Source: Comamonas odontotermitis
Lineage (GTDB): Bacteria > Pseudomonadota > Gammaproteobacteria > Burkholderiales > Burkholderiaceae_C
Length of the DNA stretch: 64,000 nucleotides
NCBI RefSeq assembly: GCF_014207855.1
Contig: NZ_JACHKZ010000018.1
Location: 1-64,000, forward strand
Reading direction: 5' to 3'
Every line of letters starts with the position of its first letter. The stretch's first letter is position 1. Below, piece by piece: positions 47,990-56,006 of this stretch. The notes under the pieces are model-generated. The model worked only from the letters and a program-made list of their open reading frames with translations, was not told the origin of the DNA and ran no database searches. The position numbers were made by a program, and so were the translations under genes.

Positions 47990-48844
47990 ATGCGTACGCT
48001 GTACGACGTTCCAGCCCCTGCCAAACTCAACCTCTTTCTGCACATCACGGGGCGCCGGGCCGATGGCTATCACCTGCTGCAGTCCGTCTTCATGCTGATC
48101 GACTGGGCCGATGAACTGCATTTTGAAATCAGCCCCTCCGGAGCCGTCACCCGAGAAGACCTTGGCACACCCCTGCCCGCAGACGACCTGATCACCCGGG
48201 CAGCGCGGGCGCTACAGCAAGCCACAGGCTGCATGCAGGGCGTTCACATCGGTGTTCGCAAGAACCTGCCAGCGCAGGCTGGCATGGGGGGCGGCTCGTC
48301 CGACGCTGCCAGCACCCTGCTGGCACTCAATCAGCTGTGGAATCTGCAGCTGAGCCGCGATGAGCTGCAACGCATCGGACTGAGCCTTGGCGCAGATGTT
48401 CCGTTTTTTATTTTCGGAAAGTCGGCTTGGGTGGAAGGAATCGGTGACATAATACGGCCACTCGAAAACGAGCAGCAGCTAGCAGACACCGCGCTGATAG
48501 TTGTGAAGCCGCAAGAAGGCTTGGATACGAAATTAATTTTTTCAAATCCCAACCTGAAACGCGATTCAAAAGCTGCTACAATTTCGGACTTCGCTGCAAA
48601 GCACTTTGACTTCGGTCAAAACGACTTGCAGCCGGTCGCAGAAAGCCTGTGCCCTTCGATAAAAAAAGTCAGTGACTTTCTTAAATCGCAAGGATTGCAT
48701 GCTAGAATGACGGGCTCAGGCAGTGCAGTGTTTGCAGTGAAAAAGCAAGCTATTAGCTGCCAAAGCAGTTTTTCACAAGACTGGACAGTGAAAGATTGCA
48801 AAAGTCTTATTGAGCATCCATTGATTGGATGGGCAAAAGATTAA
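47990..48844 (+). CDS. ispE: 4-diphosphocytidyl-2-C-methyl-D-erythritol kinase
   Basis: A 284-aa GHMP kinase of the MEP isoprenoid pathway. It starts MRTLYDVPAPAKLNLFLHIT. The ATP-binding loop is NLPAQAGMGGGSSDAAS and the third motif GLHARMTGSGSAVFAV. The final 110 codons are clearly more AT-rich than the rest and include two -10-like elements, apparently because promoters for the tRNA-Gln and prs genes are embedded there. An in-frame TTG at 47978 is a less likely start. It is downstream of lolB and just upstream of tRNA-Gln. Confidence 0.94.
   Translation: MRTLYDVPAPAKLNLFLHITGRRADGYHLLQSVFMLIDWADELHFEISPSGAVTREDLGTPLPADDLITRAARALQQATGCMQGVHIGVRKNLPAQAGMGGGSSDAASTLLALNQLWNLQLSRDELQRIGLSLGADVPFFIFGKSAWVEGIGDIIRPLENEQQLADTALIVVKPQEGLDTKLIFSNPNLKRDSKAATISDFAAKHFDFGQNDLQPVAESLCPSIKKVSDFLKSQGLHARMTGSGSAVFAVKKQAISCQSSFSQDWTVKDCKSLIEHPLIGWAKD
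48554..48582 (+). promoter_or_regulatory. Promoter-like element inside ispE (1)
   Basis: CTGAAA (48554-48559), 17-bp spacer, TGC-TACAAT with extended -10 (TACAAT 48577-48582). It would drive tRNA-Gln and prs from inside the ispE coding region. Confidence 0.45.
48679..48707 (+). promoter_or_regulatory. Promoter-like element inside ispE (2)
   Basis: TGC-TAGAAT (TAGAAT 48702-48707) with a weak -35 CTTAAA (48679-48684) at 17 bp. It is about 180 bp upstream of tRNA-Gln. Confidence 0.4.
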
Positions 48845-48884
48845 AAGTTTTTAGGAATCAGTGTTGCTTAGCATTGGTTCTTGT

Positions 48885-48961
48885 AGGGGAGTCGCCAAGC
48901 TGGTTAAGGCACCGGATTTTGATTCCGGCATGCGAAGGTTCGAATCCTTCTTCCCCTGCCA
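48885..48961 (+). tRNA. tRNA-Gln (anticodon UUG)
   Basis: A 77-nt tRNA with acceptor AGGGGAG/TTCCCCT, discriminator G and encoded CCA. The anticodon loop TTTTGAT holds TTG at 48919-48921. The CACCGGA...TCCGGCAT anticodon arm is that of known bacterial tRNA-Gln. It lies between ispE and prs, as in many proteobacteria. Confidence 0.95.
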
Positions 48962-48977
48962 ATTTCTTACCGCGCAA

Positions 48978-48998
48978 AAGCAGCGCTCACAGCTAACC
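48978..48998 (+). repeat. AGCGCTCACAGCTAA short repeat
   Basis: AAGCAGCGCTCACAGCTAACC between tRNA-Gln and prs resembles AGCGCTGACAGCTAT at 33593-33607 with two changes. It is a degenerate member of the dispersed family. Confidence 0.4.
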
Positions 48999-49016
48999 CA
49001 TACCCACTGGGACGCT

Positions 49017-49979
49017 ATGCAAAACCATCATCCAGACTTCATGGTTTTCAGTGGTAATGCCAACACAGGCCTTGCCACCGAAATTGCACAACACCTCCAC
49101 ACCTCTCTGGGCGCAGCCGATGTAGGCCGCTTCTCCGACGGAGAAGTCACGGTGGAAATCAAGCAAAACGTCCGTGCCCGCGACGTTTTTATCATTCAGC
49201 CCACCTGTGCTCCCACCAATGACCACCTGATGGAATTGCTGGTGATGGTGGACGCATTGAAGCGTGCATCGGCTGAACGCATCTGCGCCGTGATTCCCTA
49301 TTTTGGCTATGCCCGCCAGGATCGCCGCGTGCGCTCCACCCGCGTGCCCATCACCGCCAAGGTGGTTGCCAACATGCTGCAGGCCGCTGGCGTGAGTCGC
49401 GTGCTGACCATGGACCTGCATGCAGACCAGATCCAGGGCTTCTTCGATATACCGGTGGACAACATCTACGCTTCGCCGGTGCTGCTGGGCGATCTGCGTC
49501 AGAAGAACTATGAAGACTTGATCGTCGTGTCGCCGGATGTTGGCGGTGTGGTGCGCGCCCGCGCCCTTGCCAAGCAACTGCAATGCGATCTGGCCATCAT
49601 CGACAAGCGCCGCCCCAAAGCGAATGTGTCTGAAGTGATGCATGTCATCGGCGATATCGATGGCCGCAACTGCGTCATCATGGACGACATGATCGACACC
49701 GCAGGCACCTTGGTCAAGGCTGCCGAAGTGCTGAAGGAGCGTGGCGCCAAGAAGGTTTACGCCTACTGCACCCACCCCATCTTCTCGGGCCCCGCCATCG
49801 AACGCATCGGCAATGGCGCAGCTCTGGACGAAGTTGTGGTTACCAACACCATTCCCCTGTCAGCGAACGCCCGCGCTTGCGGCAAGATTCGCCAACTGAC
49901 CGTGGCCCCGCTGTTTGCAGAAACCATTCACCGCATCGCCACGGGTGAATCGGTGATGAGTCTGTTCCAGGACGCCTGA
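49017..49979 (+). CDS. prs: Ribose-phosphate pyrophosphokinase
   Basis: A 320-aa enzyme making PRPP for nucleotide, histidine and tryptophan synthesis. Signatures are [20 protein letters not shown] at the N-terminus, [13 protein letters not shown], the [14 protein letters not shown] segment and the PRPP loop [20 protein letters not shown]. The ATG at 49017 gives the usual family start; the upstream open frame runs through the tRNA and is not coding. It is followed by rplY and pth, a conserved order. Confidence 0.97.
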   Translation: MQNHHPDFMVFSGNANTGLATEIAQHLHTSLGAADVGRFSDGEVTVEIKQNVRARDVFIIQPTCAPTNDHLMELLVMVDALKRASAERICAVIPYFGYARQDRRVRSTRVPITAKVVANMLQAAGVSRVLTMDLHADQIQGFFDIPVDNIYASPVLLGDLRQKNYEDLIVVSPDVGGVVRARALAKQLQCDLAIIDKRRPKANVSEVMHVIGDIDGRNCVIMDDMIDTAGTLVKAAEVLKERGAKKVYAYCTHPIFSGPAIERIGNGAALDEVVVTNTIPLSANARACGKIRQLTVAPLFAETIHRIATGESVMSLFQDA

Positions 49980-49994
49980 TTGGTTTTGCGGGCA

Positions 49995-50023
49995 TTGCCC
50001 AAAAAATCATCATCTGCTAAAAT
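49995..50023 (+). promoter_or_regulatory. rplY promoter
   Basis: TTGCCC (49995-50000), 17-bp spacer, TAAAAT (50018-50023) with an extended TGC. It lies just past the prs stop. Transcription would begin near 50030, only a few bases before the hairpin at 50038-50064. Confidence 0.65.
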
Positions 50024-50037
50024 CGATTGTTTTCGCT

Positions 50038-50064
50038 GGCCGCTGCAAATGCAGCGGCCTTTTT
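50038..50064 (+). terminator. Terminator-type hairpin between prs and rplY
   Basis: GGCCGCTGC, loop AAAT, GCAGCGGCC and TTTTT. It is a textbook intrinsic terminator for prs. Because the rplY promoter is upstream of it, it also forms the first structure of the rplY leader. Confidence 0.88.
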
Positions 50065-50108
50065 AACCGGGTAGGCTGGTCGCGGCCTGTCCCCATTGGA
50101 GTATTGAA

Positions 50109-50699
50109 ATGAACGTTGTCGCTTTTGCGCGCGCTAAGCAAGGTACGGGTGCGAGCCGCCGCCTGCGTAATTCTGGCCGTACGCCTGGCATCATCTACGG
50201 TGGTGCAGCCGAGCCTCAATTGGTTGAAGTGGACCACAACACCCTGTGGTACGCCCTGAAGAAGGAAGCTTTCCACGCATCCGTGCTGGAAATGGATCTG
50301 GACGGTGCCAAGAGCCAAGTGCTGCTGCGCAATGTGCAGTACCACCCCTTCAAGCAACTGGTTCTGCACGTTGACTTCCAACGCGTGGACGCCAACACCG
50401 TGCTGACCATGAAGGTGCCTGTGCACTACTCTGGCGCTGAAGAGTCGCCTGCAGTGAAGATCGACAAGTGCATGGTTACGCCAGTCGTGACTGAAATCGA
50501 AGTCCGCTGCATGCCCAAGGACCTGCCTGAATTCATCAGCGTGGATCTGAGCAAGCTGGAAAAGGGCGCTACCCTGCACCTGAACGATGTGGTGCTGCCA
50601 AAGGGCGTGACGCTGGTTTCCCACAGCAATGCTGCTGTGATCTCCGTGGCTGCACCTGCTGGTGGCGCCGCTGACGAAGAAGCCCCTGCTGCCGAGTAA
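50109..50699 (+). CDS. rplY: 50S ribosomal protein L25 (Ctc form)
   Basis: A 196-aa long-form L25/Ctc protein that binds 5S rRNA. The N-terminal L25 domain (about 1-90) begins MNVVAFARAKQGTGASRRLRNSGRTPGIIYGG. The C-terminal beta domain (about 95-180) contains PVVTEIEVRCMPKDLPEFISVDLSKLEKG. An Ala/Gly-rich acidic tail follows. TTGGAG lies about 5 bases before the ATG. It is followed by a tandem hairpin region and then pth. Confidence 0.96.
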   Translation: MNVVAFARAKQGTGASRRLRNSGRTPGIIYGGAAEPQLVEVDHNTLWYALKKEAFHASVLEMDLDGAKSQVLLRNVQYHPFKQLVLHVDFQRVDANTVLTMKVPVHYSGAEESPAVKIDKCMVTPVVTEIEVRCMPKDLPEFISVDLSKLEKGATLHLNDVVLPKGVTLVSHSNAAVISVAAPAGGAADEEAPAAE

Positions 50700-50710
50700 G
50701 CGCAAGTATG

Positions 50711-50730
50711 TGCAGCGCGTCAGCGCTGCA
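50711..50730 (+). other. Perfect 8-bp hairpin just after rplY
   Basis: TGCAGCGC (50711-50718), loop GTCA, GCGCTGCA (50723-50730), 11 bp past the rplY stop and 9 bp before the true terminator. It may protect the mRNA 3' end. Confidence 0.5.
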
Positions 50731-50739
50731 GCAATACCC

Positions 50740-50772
50740 AAAGGCTGCATTGTGACCAATGCAGCCTTTTTT
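50740..50772 (+). terminator. Intrinsic terminator of rplY
   Basis: AAAGGCTGCATTG (50740-50752), loop TGAC, CAATGCAGCC (50757-50766), then T6. Confidence 0.93.
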
Positions 50773-50876
50773 CATCTCCATGCTGCATCGAGACGAAAGC
50801 GCTTCCCACGAAGCCCTTCACCCGCACACTACAGCGTTTGCGGAATGCCCCTTCACTGCACCGATAATCCTCGCCC

Positions 50877-51485
50877 ATGATCAAGTTGTTTGTTGGCCTC
50901 GGCAACCCCGGACCGGAATACGAAGGCACACGCCACAATGCAGGTTTCTGGTGGATCGATGCGCTCGCCAGCCATTTGCGCGTGCAACTCGTCCCCGACC
51001 GCAACTATTTCGGCCTGGTCGCCCGCACAACGGTGCAAGGCGAATCCATCTGGTTGCTCGAACCGCAGACGTTCATGAACCTCTCTGGCAAGTCGGTAGG
51101 CACCCTGGCACGCTTTTTCAAGATCAAGCCAGAAGAGGTTCTCGTGGTGCATGACGAATTGGATCTGCCCCCTGGCCAGGTCAAGCTCAAGAAGGGTGGC
51201 GGCCATGGTGGCCACAATGGCTTGCGCGATATCCATGCGCAACTGGGCTCACCCGATTACTGGCGCTTGCGCATCGGCATTGGTCACCCCGGCAACAAGG
51301 AAGAAGTGCCCCACTGGGTGCTGCGCAAGCCGGCGCCGGATCAGCGCACTCTGATTGAAGACAGCATCATCCACTCCATGCAGGCCGCCCCGGAGCTCCT
51401 GTCTGGCGATATGGAAAAGGCCACCCTCAAGATCCACACCACCAAACCGGCACGCCCCAAGCCTCCGCGGCCCGCAGGCACATGA
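50877..51485 (+). CDS. pth: Peptidyl-tRNA hydrolase
   Basis: A 202-aa esterase recycling peptidyl-tRNA. The catalytic H20 is in [15 protein letters not shown] and D93 in [16 protein letters not shown]. The FMNLSGKSV and [13 protein letters not shown] segments complete the family pattern. The C-terminus ends in a Pro/Lys-rich tail beyond the conserved domain. The rplY terminator upstream implies a separate promoter in 50773-50876. Confidence 0.96.
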   Translation: MIKLFVGLGNPGPEYEGTRHNAGFWWIDALASHLRVQLVPDRNYFGLVARTTVQGESIWLLEPQTFMNLSGKSVGTLARFFKIKPEEVLVVHDELDLPPGQVKLKKGGGHGGHNGLRDIHAQLGSPDYWRLRIGIGHPGNKEEVPHWVLRKPAPDQRTLIEDSIIHSMQAAPELLSGDMEKATLKIHTTKPARPKPPRPAGT

Positions 51486-51509
51486 TCTGAATACGCCCCC
51501 AACACCGAA

Positions 51510-51535
51510 AAAGCGCCCTGGAGGCGCTTTCTTCG
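51510..51535 (+). terminator. Probable terminator after pth
   Basis: AAAGCGCC (51510-51517), loop CTGGA, GGCGCTTT (51523-51530) and a broken T run. It lies between convergent pth and the ferredoxin gene. Confidence 0.7.
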
Positions 51536-51561
51536 TTTTGAGTGCAGGGCGAAGCAACAGG

Positions 51562-51819
51562 CTACAAGCCCTTCTCCGCCTGCAGACGCAGGTACTTTTG
51601 CATCAGCGTTTCCCGGTTTTCCACAAATTCGGGGTTGACCGGAATACACGCGACCGGGCAAATCTGCACGCATTGCGGCTCATCAAAATGGCCTACGCAC
51701 TCGGTGCATTTGTGCGGATCGATCTCGTAATACGCCTCGCCCAGGTAGATGGCATCGTTGGGGCATTCTGGCTCGCACACATCGCAGTTGATGCACTCAT
51801 CGGTAATCATCAAAGCCAT
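51562..51819 (-). CDS. YfhL-type 2[4Fe-4S] ferredoxin
   Basis: An 85-aa ferredoxin. The first cluster motif is C-I-N-C-D-V-C-E-P-E-C. The second is CTECVGHFDEPQCVQICP, which has the 8-residue insertion between its second and third cysteines typical of YfhL/Allochromatium-type ferredoxins with very low potential. GGAGGT lies 6 bases before the ATG at 51819; the longer upstream frame is not conserved. Its electron partner is unknown. It converges on pth and is divergent from the ABC transporter operon. Confidence 0.94.
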   Translation of the reverse strand: MALMITDECINCDVCEPECPNDAIYLGEAYYEIDPHKCTECVGHFDEPQCVQICPVACIPVNPEFVENRETLMQKYLRLQAEKGL

Positions 51820-52015
51820 GGTTGCACCTCCATGTCGAAATGGAGCAAAAAGTGTGACATGAGCGACATTATCCCGCCTTCGCCTTCGCCATACTCGCGT
51901 CTTTGCGAGTAAGCATGCATGGTGTGCCGGAATTTTTCGCGTTATGCTGGCAGCGCTTGCCAAGACAAGAGTCTTCGCTATTGTTTTTGAGAACACTTAA
52001 CCACGACAGCCGACC

Positions 52016-52978
52016 ATGGGTCTTTTTTTCCTCAAGCGCACCCTCACGCTGCTGCTCACACTGCTGGGTACGTCCATCGTCGTGTTTCTGGTGCTTGAAA
52101 TACTGCCTGGCAACGCTGCCCAAATGCTGATGGGGCCTGATGCCGCGCCCGAAGCCGTGGTAGAACTCGCCGAACAGCTGGGGCTCAACCAGCCCGCCTG
52201 GGAACGCTACTGGCACTGGATCAGCGGCCTGGTGCAATTGGATCTGGGCAACAGCTACAGCTACGGCACGCCGGTGCTGGAGCTGATTTCCGAGCGCCTT
52301 GCCCTCACCGTTCCGCTGGCGGTGATGGCCATGGTCATCACCACCGCCGTAGCCCTGGTTGCCGGTATCTATGCTGCCAGCCACCATAACAAGATTGGCG
52401 ATGTCAGCGTCATGGGCCTGGCACAGCTGGGTATCGCCATTCCCAATTTCTGGTTTGCCATTTTGCTGATCCTGCTGTTTTCGGTGCAGCTCAAGTGGTT
52501 TTCGGCAGGCGGTTTTCCGGGCTGGACGGAGGCATCGGGCGGCTCGTTCTGGGGCGCCATCAAGGCACTGATGCTGCCCGCCGTTTCCCTGGCCGTGGTG
52601 CAGGCCGCCATTCTGGCCCGTATCACGCGGTCTGCCGTGCTGGAGGTGCTGCGCGAGGATTTCGTGCGCACCGCACGCGCCAAAGGCCTGTCCCAGCGTG
52701 CAGCGCTCTACAAGCATGTGCTGCGCAACGCGCTGATTCCTGTGGTGACCGTCATGGGGCTGCAGTTTGCCAACCTGTTGGCAGGCACCATCGTGGTGGA
52801 AAACGTGTTCTATCTGCCAGGCATGGGTCGGTTGATTTTTCAGTCGATTGCCAACCGCGACCTGATGGTGGTGCGCAATTGCGTCATGCTGCTGGCCGCC
52901 ATGGTGGTGGTGGTCAATTTTCTGGTCGATCTGCTCTACGCGATGATCGACCCCCGCATCAAGGCCAGTGATATCTAA
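52016..52978 (+). CDS. Peptide-type ABC transporter permease (DppB/OppB family)
   Basis: A 320-aa inner-membrane permease with six helices. The N-terminus LFFLKRTLTLLLTLLGTSIVVFLVLEILPGNAA is typical of DppB/GsiC proteins. The EAA loop that contacts the ATPase is FVRTARAKGLSQRAALYKHVLRNALIPV near residues 218-245. It is the first gene of a BCDF-A type importer operon (52016-57497). The imported substrate (peptide, amide or glutathione-like) is not determinable from the sequence alone. Confidence 0.93.
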   Translation: MGLFFLKRTLTLLLTLLGTSIVVFLVLEILPGNAAQMLMGPDAAPEAVVELAEQLGLNQPAWERYWHWISGLVQLDLGNSYSYGTPVLELISERLALTVPLAVMAMVITTAVALVAGIYAASHHNKIGDVSVMGLAQLGIAIPNFWFAILLILLFSVQLKWFSAGGFPGWTEASGGSFWGAIKALMLPAVSLAVVQAAILARITRSAVLEVLREDFVRTARAKGLSQRAALYKHVLRNALIPVVTVMGLQFANLLAGTIVVENVFYLPGMGRLIFQSIANRDLMVVRNCVMLLAAMVVVVNFLVDLLYAMIDPRIKASDI

Positions 52979-52981
52979 GCT

Positions 52982-53896
52982 ATGAGCCAGCCCCCTTCCC
53001 CCCTGGCAGCGCCACTGCCACTGCCTACTACGGCTCCCCCGGCGTACACAGCACCCGCAGCGCCCGGTTTCTGGCGCCGAGCACGGCGCAACCCCAGCTT
53101 TGTCATCGGCATAGTCCTCACGCTCGTGCTTCTGGTGGCTGCGGCCATTTCGTACCTGTGGACGCCATGGTCTCCCTACGATATCAACATGGAAGCCAAG
53201 CTCCAGGGCCCAACGCTTGCGCACTGGCTGGGCACGGATGCCTATGGCCGTGACGTGGCTTCGCAATTGCTGGTGGGTGCGCGCAATTCGATTCTGGTGG
53301 GGCTGGTGGCTGTCGGCATTGGCCTGACCATCGGCACCGCCCTGGGGCTGCTGGCGGCTGCCAAGCGCGGGTGGGTAGAAGAGGCCATCATGCGGCTGTC
53401 CGACTTCACTTTTGCATTTCCGGCCATTCTCTCGGCCATCATGATGACGGCCGTGTTCGGGGCGGGCATTGTCAACTCCATCATTGCCATTGGCATCTTC
53501 AACATTCCAACCTTTGCACGCATCACGCGTGCTTCGGCCAACGCCATCTGGTCACGAGAGTACATTCTGGCGGCTCGCTCCTGTGGCAAGAACAGCTGGA
53601 GCATCACCTGGCAGCATGTGTTGCCCAATATCCTGTCGGTGCTGATCGTGCAGGCCACCATCCAGTTCGCGCTGGCGATTCTGGCCGAGGCCGCGCTGTC
53701 CTATCTGGGCCTTGGCACACAGCCGCCGCAGCCATCGTGGGGCCGTATGTTGAGCGAAGCGCAGACCTTGATGTTCCAGGCGCCTCTGCTCGCCGTGTTT
53801 CCTGGCGTGGCAATCGCGCTGTCGGTGCTGGGCCTCAATCTGCTCGGCGACGGCCTGCGCGATCTGCTCGATCCCCGTCTTGCCCGCAAACGCTAA
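52982..53896 (+). CDS. Peptide-type ABC transporter permease (DppC/OppC family)
   Basis: A 304-aa partner permease. A Pro/Ala-rich cytoplasmic N-terminus (1-30) leads to FWRRARRNPSFVIGIVLTLVLL, then the GTDAYGRDVASQLLVGARNSILVGL motif of DppC proteins and the EAA loop EYILAARSCGKNSWSITWQHVLPNIL. It starts 3 bp after the DppB-like stop, so the two are tightly coupled. Five or six membrane helices are predicted. Confidence 0.93.
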   Translation: MSQPPSPLAAPLPLPTTAPPAYTAPAAPGFWRRARRNPSFVIGIVLTLVLLVAAAISYLWTPWSPYDINMEAKLQGPTLAHWLGTDAYGRDVASQLLVGARNSILVGLVAVGIGLTIGTALGLLAAAKRGWVEEAIMRLSDFTFAFPAILSAIMMTAVFGAGIVNSIIAIGIFNIPTFARITRASANAIWSREYILAARSCGKNSWSITWQHVLPNILSVLIVQATIQFALAILAEAALSYLGLGTQPPQPSWGRMLSEAQTLMFQAPLLAVFPGVAIALSVLGLNLLGDGLRDLLDPRLARKR

Positions 53897-53905
53897 GGAT
53901 TGGCC

Positions 53906-54937
53906 ATGGCTTTGATAGATGTATCCAACCTCAGCATCCAGCTGCAAACGCACCGCGGCCCGGCTCGGGCCGTGCGCGACATCAGTTTCCAGATTGAGCG
54001 TGGACAGGCGCTGGGGCTGATTGGCGAATCGGGCTGCGGAAAATCCATCACCGCCATGGCGCTGATGGGATTGCTGCCCGAATCTGCGCAGGTGAGCGGA
54101 AGCGCTCTGTTTGACGGCCACAGCCTGATTTGCCAGCCCGACCGCTGGTGGCGCACCGTACGCGGCAACCGCATCGGCATGATCTTTCAGGAGCCGATGA
54201 CGGCATTGAACCCTGTGCAGACCATTGGCCACCAGATCAGCGAGCCCCTGCGCCTGCACAAGGGCATGAGCGCCCGCCAGGCCCGCAACGATGCCATTGC
54301 CATGCTCGATCGCGTCGGTATTGCCCAGCCAGCGCAGCGTTACGATGCCTACCCCCACCAGTTCTCCGGCGGCCAACGCCAGCGCATCACCATCGCCATG
54401 GCGCTGGCCTGCGGGCCCGATCTGCTGATTGCCGATGAGCCCACCACGGCGCTGGATGTGACCATCCAGCAGCAGATCCTCGATCTCATCAACAGCCTGG
54501 TGGCCGAGCGCAACATGGCACTGCTGCTGATATCGCACGACCTGGGGGTGATCTCGCAGAACGTCGACAAGATGGTGGTGATGTACGGCGGCACCGTGGT
54601 CGAATCGGGCAGCACCGAGGCGGTGTTCGAGCACATGGCCCACCCCTATACCCGCGGCCTGCTGGCGGCGCGCCCCAGCATGCAGCCCCGCGTTGGTGGC
54701 AAACCGCAGCGCCTGCAGACCATCGCCGGCACCGTGCCGGAGCTGGTAGACCTGCCCGCCGGTTGCACCTTTGCCGGGCGCTGCAGCTTCACCCAGCCCG
54801 CCTGCGCCGTGCAGGTGCCGCCTTGTATCGATCTGGGAGCAGCAGTGCCAGCGGAGCCCGGCCACGCACACCAGGTACATTGCCTGCGCCCCGAAGCCTA
54901 TGCAGCAGCCACCACAGATGCAGGAGCCACCATATGA
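53906..54937 (+). CDS. Peptide ABC transporter ATP-binding protein (DppD/OppD family)
   Basis: A 343-aa ATPase. Walker A is [16 protein letters not shown] near residue 37, the ABC signature [19 protein letters not shown], and Walker [18 protein letters not shown]. The C-terminal oligopeptide/dipeptide domain contains the cysteine cluster [17 protein letters not shown], which in some family members binds an Fe-S cluster. The ATG at 53906 is preferred over a TTG two codons upstream. Its stop overlaps the next ATG (ATGA). Confidence 0.94.
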   Translation: MALIDVSNLSIQLQTHRGPARAVRDISFQIERGQALGLIGESGCGKSITAMALMGLLPESAQVSGSALFDGHSLICQPDRWWRTVRGNRIGMIFQEPMTALNPVQTIGHQISEPLRLHKGMSARQARNDAIAMLDRVGIAQPAQRYDAYPHQFSGGQRQRITIAMALACGPDLLIADEPTTALDVTIQQQILDLINSLVAERNMALLLISHDLGVISQNVDKMVVMYGGTVVESGSTEAVFEHMAHPYTRGLLAARPSMQPRVGGKPQRLQTIAGTVPELVDLPAGCTFAGRCSFTQPACAVQVPPCIDLGAAVPAEPGHAHQVHCLRPEAYAAATTDAGATI

Positions 54938-55791
54938 GCCATACCCCTTTGCTGGAGGTTCGTGACCTGGTGCGCACCTACACGCTGCCCCGCGAAAAAC
55001 TCTTTGCCGCGCCGCCCACGGTAGAGGCGCTCAAGGGCGTGGGCTTTTGCCTTCAGGCGGGCAAGAGCCTGGGCGTGGTCGGTGAGTCGGGTTCGGGCAA
55101 ATCGACCCTGGCGCGCCTAGTGATGGCACTTGATGCGCCGACATCCGGCCAGGTTCTGCTGCAGGGCCAGGATCTGCACCGCATGCCAGCGAACGACCTG
55201 CGCCGCGCGCGCAAGGATTTCCAGATGGTGTTTCAGGACCCTTATGGCTCGCTGGACCCGCGCCAGACGGTGGAGCGCATCGTCAGCGAGCCATTGCAGG
55301 CACAAGGCGACAGCAGCCGCGCCGAGCAGCGCGCCCGCACCATCGAGGTGTTGCAGCAGGTGGGACTGCGCCCGCAGGATGTGGACAAATACCCGCATGA
55401 ATTCTCTGGCGGCCAGCGCCAGCGCATTGCCATTGCACGCGCGCTCATCACCAAACCCCAGCTGATCGTGGCCGATGAACCGGTCAGCGCACTCGATGTG
55501 TCGGTGCAGGCCCAGGTGCTCAACCTGATGCAGGACCTGCAGACCGAGTTCGGCATCACCTACATGCTGATCAGCCACGATCTGGCCGTCATCAACCATC
55601 TGTGTGACGAAGTGGTCGTGCTCTACAAGGGCGAAATCGTGGAACGCGGCACGCCCGCGCAACTGTTCCAGCATGCGCAGCACCCCTACACGCAAAAACT
55701 GGTGGGCGCGGTGCCGCAGGTACGGCCCCGGCGCCGCCATCCACAGGCCACACAGACCGCGCAGGCACAGGCCATGCCAAGTCCTGTATAA
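54934..55791 (+). CDS. Peptide ABC transporter ATP-binding protein (DppF/OppF family)
   Basis: A 285-aa second ATPase. Walker A is VVGESGSGKSTLARLVMAL near residue 47, the signature [18 protein letters not shown], and Walker B QLIVADEPVSALDVSVQ. It begins within the stop of the DppD-like gene. The C-terminus is shorter than usual and lacks a clear cysteine cluster. It pairs with the DppD-like subunit to power the two permeases. Confidence 0.94.
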   Translation: MSHTPLLEVRDLVRTYTLPREKLFAAPPTVEALKGVGFCLQAGKSLGVVGESGSGKSTLARLVMALDAPTSGQVLLQGQDLHRMPANDLRRARKDFQMVFQDPYGSLDPRQTVERIVSEPLQAQGDSSRAEQRARTIEVLQQVGLRPQDVDKYPHEFSGGQRQRIAIARALITKPQLIVADEPVSALDVSVQAQVLNLMQDLQTEFGITYMLISHDLAVINHLCDEVVVLYKGEIVERGTPAQLFQHAQHPYTQKLVGAVPQVRPRRRHPQATQTAQAQAMPSPV

Positions 55792-55850
55792 CCTGGGTCT
55801 CAAGGTTCTGTTTTGCGAAAGCGCGGCGCGCCTCCTGGGGGCAGCACACA

Positions 55851-55890
55851 AAAATCATAGCTGCCAGCGCACAGTGCTCTTGGCTTTAGG
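55851..55890 (+). repeat. ATAGCTGCCAGCGC short repeat
   Basis: AAAATCATAGCTGCCAGCGCACAGTG in the 215-bp gap before the binding-protein gene. It is the reverse of the AGCGCTGGCAGCTAT orientation found at 13013-13025. The rest of the gap shows no gene or strong terminator. Confidence 0.55.
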
Positions 55891-56006
55891 CCATAAAGTG
55901 TTTGACGCAGAAACAGCTGTGCGCGCTACCCCGCTCTTATTTTCAGAGCAGAACCGAAGACCATGAATCCGTCATCCGCCATAAAACTGTTCCAAGGAGT
56001 CCCTGG

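Noticed and set aside
48751..48775. AGCTATTAGCTGCC in ispE as a repeat insertion
   Set aside because: The encoded C-terminus has normal length for IspE, so the likeness to the repeat is probably chance in an AT-rich stretch.
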